Program-made: the position numbers and the translations under genes | DNA from: Sternotherus odoratus | Taxonomy: Eukaryota; Chordata; Testudines; Kinosternidae | DNA: 64,000 nt | Assembly (NCBI GenBank): GCA_032164245.1 | Contig: JAVMKO010000010.1 | Span: 28,842,189 to 28,906,188, forward strand | Direction: 5' to 3' | The notes under the pieces: generated by a model | Told to the model about the DNA's origin: nothing | The model's input: only the letters and a program-made list of their open reading frames with translations | Databases searched by the model: none | In this document: positions 12,101 through 25,000 of the stretch, one piece after another | Layout of the letters: each line of letters begins with the position of its first letter | Numbering within the stretch: position 1 is the stretch's first letter

Positions 12101-15100
12101 TCATAAGAAAACAGAAAAGCAAGAGAAAGTTCAGCATACTGTGTGTATGGATTGCAGTAGTTACAGTACATATTGGTAAGTAAATATTTGCAGTATGTGA
12201 GTTCAGCTGATTTACCTGCCGTCCTCGCGGTGGCAGGTGGCGGCGAGCTCCCCCGTTGACTCCAGCTTGCGCCTTTTGGCGAGCTGGAGTTCCAGAGTCG
12301 ACGGGGTTGCCGCTGGCGATTGAGTTATCGCGTCTTGGTGAGACGCGATAAATCGATCGCCAAAAGATCAATCCCTCCCGCTGTAGTGAAGACAAGCCCA
12401 TTGTGTACATATTCCCAGCCTTGGCTGTTTCGAAATAGAAACAGTATGTGAAAGCTCTCTCTGCTTTTGAGATGTATTTTAGATCTGTGATTAAACCTAG
12501 ATTCCTATGTTACAAGTGACATACAAGAGGTTTTTCAATGTGTATAATGTGGATTTGTTTAGTTGCGGCAATTTTTGTATAGCTTTTCATGTTTAGGGGT
12601 ATGTAAGAGCATATCTTTGGAATGCAAATAAGAGTACCAGTCCATTCCAGTTCCGCATTTCATAGAGCTAGTCAGTCTTGCACAGAATAAACATTTACAA
12701 ATGGTTCAAGTGTGATTATGATCAGAGTGAGTAAGTGATTAAGTAAAAGTGGCTAATTCTTGCCCAACAGATCTGCTTCCTCTGTGCCTTTGTGTCATCT
12801 TCTCTGCTGACTTTCTGGTGAAAAGACTAGTTTTTCCTGATGGAAGCTTTGCAGAGCAATATGGCTATGAGAGAGGGAGCTAGAACCTACTTGGGTGCAA
12901 AATTAAGCTGTCAATCAAATTCAGATAGCAGAATCTGTATAAATGGGGATTTAAGAGGCAGAACACAGCCCTGGCTGAGTTTGCTCAGCTAGCAATAGCC
13001 CTGTAAACTGATCAAACAGACAGCAAAGTCTGGGAGTGGTGCTATGGAAGTGATGCTCACCATCTTTTTCCTTCCTCCATCCCAAGCAGAATTGTTGACA
13101 GCATCTGTTGTTTTTTTCCCCTCTCAGATTCAGCATTGTTGCTACATATGTGATTACTCAAGGGGAAAGGCGGAATTGGATTTAAATACCTGTGTAGTTC
13201 TGAATGTTGTGGTCTCATAACTATAGAACAGATCTCCTCTGAATAAGATGCAGTTTTGGGCAGATGAGAGACTGCTCTGATGCCTCAGGTGTCCTGCTGT
13301 AAGAAGGAATGGTTCCATATTAAATGTCCTCAGTAAACCTTGGATTAAGTGGTCTGAGCCAAGAGAAATTATTTAGTGCATTGTGTAGTCAGAAAATTAA
13401 GAGTTAAGGCTTATGTAATACATGCAGCAATACCAAATGCTTTATATGAATTGATAGGCATAGGAGAATGCAGCTTTAACAGTCTTAGGTGGAGTTTACT
13501 TCCAGTTATATTTTATTTCTCTGCCAACTGAAGAGGCACACGGTCTAGTGTGATAATATATTGAAAATCCCTATTGTATATGCACAAGGCAACAGAGATG
13601 GGCTGCTATGTGAAGATGAAATCTAAATTACCTGACTTACACCATTAGCATGTCAGTCTTAATGTTACAATGAAGTTCTTGGCATTGCATATTCTGTGCT
13701 CTGCTCATCATCAAAGTAAGCATGTGGATAGGAATTTGATCTGGAATTTTTTTTTTTTTTTTTTTTTTAGAACGTTGGCCATATCTTCTGTTAATAGCAC
13801 AACAGGTTTGAAAACATATTTCAGGTGCTATTTTGCAGGACTGTTTTATTGTCTATATAATCTGTCAAAGCATTCTGAGACTTAGGGCATGTCTTCACTA
13901 CGACTTAACATCGACTTTAGTGATGCTAAGTCGAAATAAACATGTACCCGTCTTCACATCCATGCCATTAAAGTCGATTTAAAGGGCCCTCAAAATAGAC
14001 TTTTGTACTCCTCCAAAACGAGAGGAGTAGCGCTGAAATCGACCTCTCTAGGTTGATTGCGGACTAGTGAAGAGGTATGGGACTTTAAGCCTCCGACCTC
14101 TGAGCAGCTCCGCGGACCCCCCCCCGCCCGCCCGAGCAGGGGTTCGCGGGGCTGCTCGGGCGGGCGGGGGGTCCAGCGCGGGGCTGCTCGGGCGGGCGGG
14201 GGGGTCTGGCGCGGGGCTGCTCGGGCGGGCAGGGGGGTTCGCGGTGCTGCTCGGACTGGGGCTGGTCCCCTGGGGAGCGTGCCTGGCTGCCCCGAAAGGT
14301 GGTGCCAGCTGGGGACTCCCGGCACTGTGGGATAACTACCCACAGTGCAATGCGGGCTATGTCGACCCCTGCAAAAGTTTAAGGACAGACAATGTCGACC
14401 ACTGTCGACCTGCTGTCCTTTGTGGGGACACACTGATTCGAATTTCTAAAGTAGACTTTAGAAAATCAACTTAAGGGAAATCGACCTACTGCTGTAGTGA
14501 AGACATACCCTTTATGAATTGCATATCTGATCTCACTGTGAAGTTGCAATGAAATCTCAGAGTGAAGCCGTATGAATATTTCATTTTCCCAAACAAAAAG
14601 CCTTAAGCTCAGAGCTGACAAAGGAAATTGTGAGATTATAATGTGATCTTCAAACACAGAACTATAGACATGGTGCAGTCCTCCTTGTGAGAAAGGTACC
14701 TGAGGTACCTTTGGAGTCCATTTCTAAAATGATATACATTTATAAGCTACTTAGGAGTTCACGCTTACGGAGACTCAGTTTAGTCTCATAGGATATTTAC
14801 ATCAGCAGTAAGAGAAACAAAGCAGCATCCAATACAGAGATTCACAGTGCATCAGTTCTAGTTCTATACAGCCTTTACTTCAAAATACTTGTGATCAGTT
14901 CCAATTCATATTTTGTTGTGGTGGTGCTCATGATAGAGAGATAATTGGACTATACTGAGGCTGACGCTATTCAGATTTCTCTCTGCTTCTGTAACTTCAG
15001 TCTGTAGAACAATGGCTGTTGCTCAACTAAAGCTTATCAGTGTATGTAAATGGTTCAATGGATTCCAGATGTGATTAATTACTGCAATAGAACACTTTTT

Positions 15101-18100
15101 AAAATGTTACTCAGTGGATTTATCAACGTAGACAGTGTAATGCAAATCACATTTACGTGATACTGTGCCTTTAAAGCGAGCATGCATTTAGGATTAATGT
15201 TAGTGTGTCATGCAAATAATGTGGCTAGCCACTTGCATTCAGAAGTTAGAATAACAAAATAAAATTCTGAGATTTTTCTTCTAATTACTAATACTTCTGA
15301 CTCTTAAATCCATGGGCACGCAGGGTTTGTCTCCCTCTTGCAGTCTAAAGCTTAAAGGTTTTGTGTAGGGAAGGCTGCCTGGCTGTTTGTTTGAAAGAGG
15401 ACTTTGCTATTTCATTTCCCTATGTGAAGTAGCAGAGAGCTTTCATTTCACTAATCAGAGAGGTAGCCTTGTTGTTAGTCTGGAATAGCAGAGGTAACAA
15501 AGAGTCCTGTGGCACCTTAAAGACTAACTAAAGTATTGAAGCATAAGCTTTCGTGGGCTAATACCCACTTAGCACTTCCACTGCTTGCATCCGACGAAGT
15601 GGGTATTAGCCCACGAAAGCTTATGCTTCAATACTTTAGTTAGTCTTTAAGGTGCCACAGGACTCTTTGTTACCTATAATAAATTTGTTACTCCCTAAGG
15701 TGCCACAAGGACGACTTGGTCTGAAATGTGTTTACCAGACAAGTCTGGGTAAACCAGTTTTTCAAAGACAAAGGACAAGCTGATGCCTCTAGCCAGGTGT
15801 CAGGAAAGTTGATGGGCAATTGTCTATCAAGTGGCCAGTATTTGGATAAGGGAGGTGGGCAGCAACAAACAGATCTGTATCTTAGAAAACAGCTTGAACC
15901 CTCTTTCCCCCCATCTCCCCCGACTGTTTGTTTCTGTCCTCACAACATGAATACACTTTATCTAGGTGTAACTCTCAGGAAAAGGGGGACTATAAAAGTG
16001 AGGGGCAAAAATACCCCAAGGTGGTCCTCCCTATCCATCTTTCTCTCTTTCACCTAAAGACAAAAGAATCAGCCTTTGGACTTGGGAGCAGATCCTGGCC
16101 TGAGACTTTGTTCAGCATTGGTACTGGAAACATGGGGTAAGGGATTTCACCTTGAACCAAATCTAGTTTAAGTTTTAGTACTAAGGAAGCATATTTTTCT
16201 TGTAACCATTTCTGACTTTAATGACTTGTACTCACTTAAAACCTTTGCAACTAAATAAACTTGTTTTCTTCTTTAATCAGAACTAACCCAATGTTGTGTT
16301 TTAAACTGAATTGTATGGGTAACTCCATTTAAAGTAGCAAACTATTGGATGTTGATCCCCTTAGAGGGGCAATGGACCTAAAATAGCTGAGCTGTTCAGG
16401 TGGAGATTGGACAGTGCAGAATACCCATTCTGGGGGGAAAATTTGGATTGGGAGTGTGTTGGGGTCACCCTGCAAGTGGTAACAAAGGCTGGTAGAAACC
16501 AGAGTGTGACTGGAGGGTGCCTGGCAGGCTGCAGCTATACACAGACCTGCATGCTGCTTGTGAGGGGCCCAGGTTGGAAGCCACAGCAACAAAATATTGT
16601 GCGATTCCCCAGGTTGCAGGGCAAGGATGAAAGTCTCTTGCCAGTCTGGACTGTGCCTGGGAATGTCAGACCCTAGTATTGACATGCATAGCTAAGGTAT
16701 TCTAATTTTTATTTGTAGTTTGCCCATAACCTCCATGTAAATCTAAACTAAATCAAATCACTTCCTGCAATTAGTTTGACTCTTGGCTGTTTACACACTG
16801 GTAGGACTGTGATAGCTGCAAAAAGAGCAGTGCCATAATTGAGGCTACCTTTGCAGCCAGTGAGATTAGGCACTTCATAAATATTCCACATTTTGAAGAA
16901 CACAGAAAAATACTTAGAAGGCACATTACATGTAAATATTTGGGTTGTAAACATTTTGTTTTTCAGCACATCCCCCCAAGACATCAGTCTCCACACATTG
17001 AAAAATAAAATGGGATGTAAATCTCCTCTTATTTCTAGAATGTGTTCTGGCTGCAGTTTCGGACACTAGAAAGCAGTGACTTTCTGCTGTAATGTTCAGT
17101 CCTCTTTCTGGTAAGAGTAGCTTGTCAAAGGGGAATTTCCCAAGCTAGTAGATGTGCCTTCCTTCTCTCACCATCTGTATAGCTGTGAAATGTAAAAAAT
17201 ACACTCTTGAATATATTTACAAAGATATTTGAAAATCAAATCTACTTTTACTTGTATGTTTTGGGTTCTGTATTTTGACTCTCTGCTAACTCCTGAAGCA
17301 GTAGGTAGAGTGCAGCTCCCTGTATTGGGGATGAGAGCATGAGTTTCAGAAGATGTAGACTCCTGAATTTCAGTTCTTAACCGGTAAATGGCTTTTCAGT
17401 TTACTCTAACCAGCCACTATATGCTTACAAGGACGAGATGTTTTGCTTCTCAGGCTAGCACAATATGCTTTCCCCTGCTGTGCTCTTCTGCTTTTTTCCT
17501 GTGCATGAGCAGTAAAATGATATTTAAAAGAAGCCTGCTTCCTGAAGTATAAGGTTTCCTGAAGGAGGATTCTTGTAAATCTGTTTGCTCTGTTCTAACA
17601 TGCATAGAGTTGACTAGCACAGCAAGAGAAAGCGTCCTATTCATATATTTACATAATATGCTTCTCGTGTGCATGCTATCCCAGATTCAAGTGGTAGATC
17701 AAATTTCTGACTTCTCAGTCTTGTTCTCTTTTAAAGCAATGGGGTCTCAAACTTTTTTGTACTGGTGACCCCTTTCACACGGAAAGTCTGAGTATGACCC
17801 CCCTTATAACTTAAAAACACATTTTTTATATTTAACAGTTCTTATAAATGCTGGAGGTGAAGTGGCGTTTGGGGTGGAGGCTGACAGCTGATGACCCCCC
17901 ACACACATAAGATCCTCATGACCCCCTGAGGAGTCCTGACCCCCCAGTTTGAGAATCCCTGTCTTAAAGGGATATGGTTGTGTTGATTAAGGCTCAAAAC
18001 ATAAGTTTTGTAAAAAAAATGAAGCTTTTTACATTTGAAGATTGAATGAATGAATAAAAATAAAAATTACAAATTACTTGTGATGACTGCTATCTAAACA

Positions 18101-21100
18101 CTTGATCATGCTAGTGCATGAAAAGCAGTAAGTGAAACGGAAGTGTAAACTGTCATAGTCCACTGTGAGTGAAATTTAAAAAGCAAGTGGCATTAGTGAT
18201 TAGTAAGTTTACGTTTTTTGGTTTCTCCCCCCCTCCCTCCCCAATTTAGGAATTTAAAGTGTTAATATGATTAAGGAAATTTGATTATTTTGATTATTCT
18301 TAACCGTAACTGTATGTCCTCTAAATGTCATTAGAGATTTATAAAGCATCTTGAGGATCTGTGACCTAATGGTATTGTCCAGTATTAAATTTAACAATTC
18401 TCTGGAGCAGTGCATGTAAGGCCATTTTTAGCAGCCATAGGGGCCAGGAGGGACCAGGCCTGGGACTTAGAGCTGAGATGCTAAAAATAGAAAGTATATA
18501 AGAGGGGAAAATACCATGCTAAACCACATAAGGACGTATTCTTTATAGCCTCCTCCCCAAACTACACACTATCCATTCAACCTTTGTTAAAAGCATACTG
18601 CAGAGTGGCACACAGTTCAATCTGTGATAATCCCAATGATCACAAATTTAAAAGAACATGTCAATATTCACCTGGCATTTAGGTAGAAATCTCATTATTT
18701 TAAAACTCCTTAAACTAAAAATTTTAGATTAGATTTTAAACATGATTTCTATTTTGATGTTGTGCTATAGTTCCAATGCTGCTGTTGCTCTTTTTTTTAA
18801 CGGGTTTGACTCTAAACCTACCAGTTTCACTTTTGGTTCTTGTCAGTTTTATTTTCCACTCTTTCTGTAGTACAGTGGTTGAGTTCACAATGGCTTAAAA
18901 GAACTGTTAATTTAATTCTGAAGTATTATGAAAACAATAATTGTATTGAAAACAGGCTTTGTAAGTCTCTTTAAAAAACAAAACAAAAACATTTTGTGTC
19001 CAAGTCTCAAAGTTGGGGTTTGGACTTACAAGGACCTGAGAACTAAAGGAACATTTAATTGTTTATTTAGCAGCAGGCAGCCTGTTATATCCATATGTTT
19101 GTGGCTTTGTAGTTCCGTTATTTGAGAGAAAATATTCTGTGGCTGTTTCATTTTGGTTGGCTTTCATTACCTGTTTAAAGACATAGGCTGTTAACTAATG
19201 TGCCCATTCAGGCAGGAGCATGGGCATGTTGGTGATATGGACAACAGGAGCCAGCCCCTTCCCTCCCCCCCCAACATCCATCTACTCCTTCCTTTCCAGC
19301 GATTGCCCTACAGTAGTGGGCTTTGTTGGAAAGAAACAAACACAGCAGCACCTTGTTAATGTGAGCAGGGAAGTGTCTCATGTAGACTTTCATTAATGGA
19401 CAAAGCACTGATTCAGACAAGCAGGGGAGTAACCTGAGCTGATGATTATTATGTATTCACACTTTTTAAAAAAACGAAGCAAGTCTTATACTAGAGAGAA
19501 AAGGAGAGAAAATAGCTACAGTTCAGGAAGTAAATATTGTCAAGGAAATAAACTTAAAATATAGCAGGTTTAGCTCTGCATAGGAGGTACAATGAGGAGT
19601 GCATTTTCATTCAGTAACTAAGGGCTAGTGTACAGGGGTGGCAGTGCATACCAGAGGGGTGTAAACTGTAGATGGCTCTAAATGCCCCATGTAGACCCTG
19701 CTGACACTCTGAAAGCTAGCATAGGTCAATGTAATCTCATCTGTTTCAGTATTTTACTAATGTGCATTAGGAACCTTCTGTCAATAGGTTCTACATAGGG
19801 CAGTTAGAATGCACCTTGCCCCTTTCTTCCTCCAGCCCCTCTACTGCACTGATTCTCCTACTGGAAGCATCAGGGTGCGGCCCTTGCATTCTGGTAGCTC
19901 AAAGCAGCATTGCATCTGCCCTGACTCTGCCTCCATTGCTGAGAGGTGTTGGGAGCCTCGTGGCTGGGGCTCGTTCGGGGCTTCTCTCGGAGGCTGCCGC
20001 ATCTCTTTGAAGCGACACCCCCTGCCTACTTTCATTGGCTCTGGCCCAACAAGCAGCAAAGGGGATGCTGCTGGGTGGCTCCGCATCAAACCCACGGAGG
20101 GGAAGGTTTGTCTCCTTTGTTCTGTGTGCATATGTGGGAGGTGAATATGAGAGCTGAGAGCAGTCAGCGATATCCTTTAGAAGCAGTCTTCTCCGTGGGA
20201 CATAAATCTTTTTTCCCATCCTCCTCTCCCCCTCCCCAAATGCGGGCGCACACTGTATTTATTTGTACCTCAAGACAAAAGACAAATTGGAGCATGTTTT
20301 TTCAGACAGTTTTTGCAAGCATTCCCCAAAGGCCTAGTCTCCCTTTAGAAAGAGTCTGCTAGCTCTGTGTATATGTTTAAAGCATTTGCTGCAAAATTCC
20401 TGCTGTGACTGTCACTATGTTTATACAGGTGTAAGATTAGCAGCCGTGTTGGGGTACGTCTTCACTACAGCAGTAGGTCGATTTCCTTTAATTCGATTTT
20501 CTAAAGTCTACTTTAGTCTAAAGTCTACCCCTGCTCGGGTGGGCGGGGGAGTCCGCGGAGCTGCTTGGAGGTCGGAGGCTTAAAGTCCCATGCCGCTTCA
20601 CTAGTCGGCAATCGACCTAGAGAGGTCGATTTCAGCGCTACTCCTCTCGTTTTGGAGGAGTACAAAAGTCGATTTTGAGGGCCCTTTAAATCGATTTTAA
20701 TGGCATGGATGTGAAGACGGGTACATGTTTATTTCAACTTAACGTCGCTAAAGTCGACGTTAGTCGTAGTGAAGACATGCCCTAAGTCTGTATCCGTAAA
20801 TAAAACGAGGAAGACTTTGTAGCATGTTAGAGACTAACCAGTGTATTTCAGCATAAGCTTTCGTGAGTGATAGCTCACTTCATTGGATGCATAGAATGGA
20901 ACAGAAGTAAGATGTATTTATACACACAGAAAGAAAGAAAGAAAAAAAAGTTGTACATTAGCATACCAATGCTAAGAGGCTGTTAAATTTAGATGGGCCA
21001 TTATCAGTAGGAGAAAAAATACCTTTTGAAATGGGTATCTATCAGGCAGGATTTAACACCTATTGAAGGTAAATTAACAAGGGAAATGCAATCAATTAGT

Positions 21101-21970
21101 ATAATGAGAGAACCATTCGCAAGTTCTGTTAAGCCCTTGGTTTATTGTGTCCAATTTGAAAATTAATTCCAGTTCCTCAGTTTCTCGTTGGAGTCTGTTT
21201 TGGAAGTTTTTCTGTTTCAAAACTGACACCATCAAGTCTTTAATGGAATGGCCAGGAAGATTGAAGTGTTCTACTGGTTTTTGATTCCTGATGTCAGATT
21301 TGTGTCCATTTATTCTTTTGCGTAGAGACTGGCCGGTTTGGCCAATGTACATAGCAGAGGGGCATTGCTGGCACATGATGGCATATATCACATTGGTCGA
21401 TGTGCAGGTGAATTCTCCTGCTGATAATGGCCCATCTAAATTTAACAGCCTCTTAGCATTGGTATGCTAATGTACAACTTTTTTTCTCTCTTTCTTTCTT
21501 TGGGCTTGTCCCCACTACGACTTAACGTCGACTTTAGCAACGTTAAGTCAATATAAACATGTACCCGTCCTCACATGCATGCCATTTGCGTCGATTTAAA
21601 GGGACATCGAAATCTACTTCTGTACTCCTCCCTAACAAGAGGAGTAGCGCTAAAATCGACCTCTCTAGGTAGATTGTGGACTAGTGAGGACGCAAGTGAC
21701 ATTACTAGCCTCCAGAGGCTGTCCCACAATGCTCCATTCTGACCGCTCTGGACTGCCTCACTGCTCCACTGTGACCGCTCTGGACAGCGCTCTCAACTCG
21801 CTGCTCTGGCCAGGTAGACCGGAAAAGACCCGGGAACATTTGAATAGCTTCCTGTTTTGTCAGCGTGGCCAGCTCACCTGCACAGCTCAGTCGCCATTCA
21901 TAGAAATCAGCAGCACAGGAGACCAGCCAAAGTGGGTACCCCAGCCCACGAAGGATCCTCTGGTGAGTGG

Positions 21971-22004
<34 letters not shown>

Positions 22005-25000
22005 ACCACCCCCTTCCCCCCGCCAGTCTGCACAACCGCCCCCCCCCCCACTCCCAACAGCCAGCCTGTAGACAGCCCGTGGTTTTGTTGTCTTTAAATT
22101 TCCCGGTACAGCGTGCTTGGGTTTTCAGTCTGCAATCAAATACACCACCTCCCCCCGCCAGTCTGCACAACCGCCCCCCCACTCCCAACAGGTAGCCCGT
22201 ACACAGCCCGGTTTTGTTTTGAAGTTCGCGGTGAGCCCCACGCGGTGTGCTGGAGGAGGGATCCACGTGGCGGGAGGGGGAAGAGGGGGGTTACTCTGGA
22301 ATATCCGAGTATGGCTTAAGGTTAACATGGCCCGCTGCATGGTGATTTCAGTAGCCGTGTTGTGTTGAGGCTGTATGTGAGATGCTTCTGTGACTTTTGT
22401 GTGAGGCATCCAGTAACTTTTAGGTGCGGAATATACTCATAATAGGCTGTTGAATAATGTGGTTCCCCGTAGCATAGTACTCCCATTGTGATCCGTGAAT
22501 GTTTCTGTCTCATAACCTTGTGCCTTTCTTTGCCCACAGCTGCACAGTTATCTCAGAATCCGCCCACCTGCCCCTCTTGCCGTCTATCGCAGATACGGAA
22601 GCGTAAAAAGAAAACGCGTGATGACATGTTTAATGAATTACTCCAGAACTCCAACGCTGAGGCCGCACAGCAGACTGAATGGAGGGCAAAATTGCTACAG
22701 TCAAGACAGGAATCAAGAGCTGCAGCAGAAAAGCGTGAAGAACAATGGCTGGAGCGTGAGGAAAGACGAGAGGCATGTGACGAAAGGCGGATGGATGCTT
22801 TGATCCGGATAATGGAGGACCAAAGCGATATGTTCAGGTGTCTGGTAGAGCTTCAGCAGAACCAAAGATTGCCTCTACAGCCTCTGTATAACCACCTCTC
22901 CCCCTCCCCAAGTCCCATAGCTTCCCCACCCAAACACGGGGTGAGAACCCGGGGGGGGGGGGGAGCTGCGGGGACCGACCCACTCTACACCACAAGCCAG
23001 CACAAGCAGCAGCAGGATGAGTGTATCCGAAAACTTTTAAAAGCTGCTGAGTCTTGGCCACCCTAGACCACCCCTAACCCCTTCCCCCCCACCCGCTCCT
23101 CCACCACTGCGACTGCTGGTTTCCCTCCCCACCCCACCCCGAATTTGTGATGAACCAATAAAGAAACTGTGATTTTTAAAACAGTGTATTTATTTCCTCT
23201 GCAAGCATCGGGAGGGGGGAGGGAAAGAGGGTGCAAGAACGGCAGGCTTAGGGCTGAGCAGAGCAAGGGACCGGGTTGTCAAACGTCATCTTGGGCACTC
23301 ATGAAACTGGTTTTCAAGGCGTCCCTGAGGCACAACCCCTCATGGTGCGCTCTTCTACTTTCCCTGGTGTCTGGCTGCTGGTAAGTAGCAGACAGTACAT
23401 TTGCCTCTGCCTCCCAGCCCGCCATAAACGTTTCCCCCTTGCTCTCACAGAGATTGTGGAGCACAGAGCAAGCAGCAATAACAATGGGGATATTTCTCTC
23501 GCTGATGTCTGAGCGAATCAGTAATGAACGCCATCTCCCCTTCAGACGGCCAAATGCACACTCTACTGCCATTCTGCACTTGCTCAGCCTGTAATTGAAC
23601 AGTTCCTGACCCCTGTCCAGGGCCCCAGTGTAGGGCTTCATAAGCCAGGGCATTAAGGGGTAGGCTGGGTCCCCAATGAGAACGATGGGCATTTCCTCCA
23701 CCACCACCACCACCACCCCCACACACGGAAATTTTCTGGTCGGGGAAGAAAATCCCTTGCTGCAGCTGTCTAAAAATCCTAGAGTTCCTGAAAACACGAG
23801 CGTCATGAACCTTTCCCGGCCACCCCACGTACAGGTCGGTGAAACGTCCGTTGTGGTCAACCACTGCTTGCATGACCATAGAAAAATATCCCTTCCGGTT
23901 TCTGTACTCTGCGGCCTCGTTGTCCGGTGCCAGGATAGGGATATGAGTCCCATCTATAGCCCCACCACAGTTAGGGAATCCCATGGCGGCAAAGCCATCG
24001 ATTGTAGATTGCAGGTTTCCAAGGTTTATAACCCTGGGTAGCAGCTGCTCGACAATTGCCCTGCTTACTTGCATCACAGCAGAGCCCACTGTAGATTTAC
24101 CCACCCCAAACTGATTTGCGACTGACCGGTAGCAATCTGGCGTGCAAGCTTCCAGAGGGCTATCGCCACTCGCTTCTCAACTGTGAGGGCCGCCCTCATT
24201 CTGGTATTCTTGCGCCAGGGGGCCGGGGAAAGCAAGTCACAAAGTTCCATGAACGTGCCCTTACGCATGCGAAAGTTTCTGAGCCACTGGGAGTCATCCC
24301 AGACCCACAGCACTATGCAATCCCACCCGTCAGTGCTTGTTTTCGTGGCCCAGAATCAGCGTTCCATGGCATGAGCCTGCCCCATTGCCACCAAATTTGC
24401 CAGATTGCCGGTCCCCCTACTTCCAAAAACCGCAGGGTCCCTGTCCCTGCTATGCACGTCCAGGTCCATGTCCTCCTCTTCCTCACTGTCATCAGCTTCC
24501 GGAAAGCGCAGTTGTCTCCGGATCGCATTCCTCTGCAGACGATGCAGCATAAAATCCAGAACAAGGCAGGAGGTCTTCACAACGGCCAGTGCTGCAGCGA
24601 TGGCATCTGGGGGCTCCATGCTTGCAGTGCTACGGCGTTAGCGCGGGGATGGGGCTCGAATAATGGGATGCCTACCCACAGTGAGTTTACAGCTTGAAAT
24701 GGTGTCGGCGGCGCGAAAAAAAGGGCGCGGAATGATGACATGCCTACCCACAGTGCAACACTCGAAATGGTGCCTGCTGGGGGCTCCGGGAACCGTGGGA
24801 TAGGTACCCACAGTGCAATGCTCGCTATGTCGACGCTTGCAAAAGTTGTAAGGACAGACACTGTCAACTTGCTGTGCTTTGTGGGGACGCACAAAATCGA
24901 CTTTATACAGTCTGCTTTAGAAAATCGAATTAAAGGAAATCGAACTAATGCTGTAGTGAAGACATACCCTTTGTGTATAAATACATCTTACTTCTGTTCC

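Larger units (their letters stand above)
21502..24969. mobile_element. Harbinger family-2 element, copy D
   Basis: Ends GGGCTTGTCCCCACTACGAC and CTGTAGTGAAGACATACCC, flanked by TTT on both sides (21499-21501 and 24970-24972). A 3-bp duplication is usual for PIF/Harbinger. Length 3468 bp. It carries the coiled-coil exon of the Myb-type gene on + and a broken DDE transposase on -. It is nested in a PLE, so it is younger than that insertion. Confidence 0.88.

Noticed and set aside
14057..14474. Overlapping frames on both strands, about 90-150 codons
   Set aside because: They fall inside the Harbinger MITE's GC-rich repeat. Nothing matches a known family and both strands are open.
23676..24041. 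A + strand frame with a Thr run
   Set aside because: It lies opposite the transposase pseudogene. The Thr run is the complement of a CCA/C tract that causes a frameshift there.
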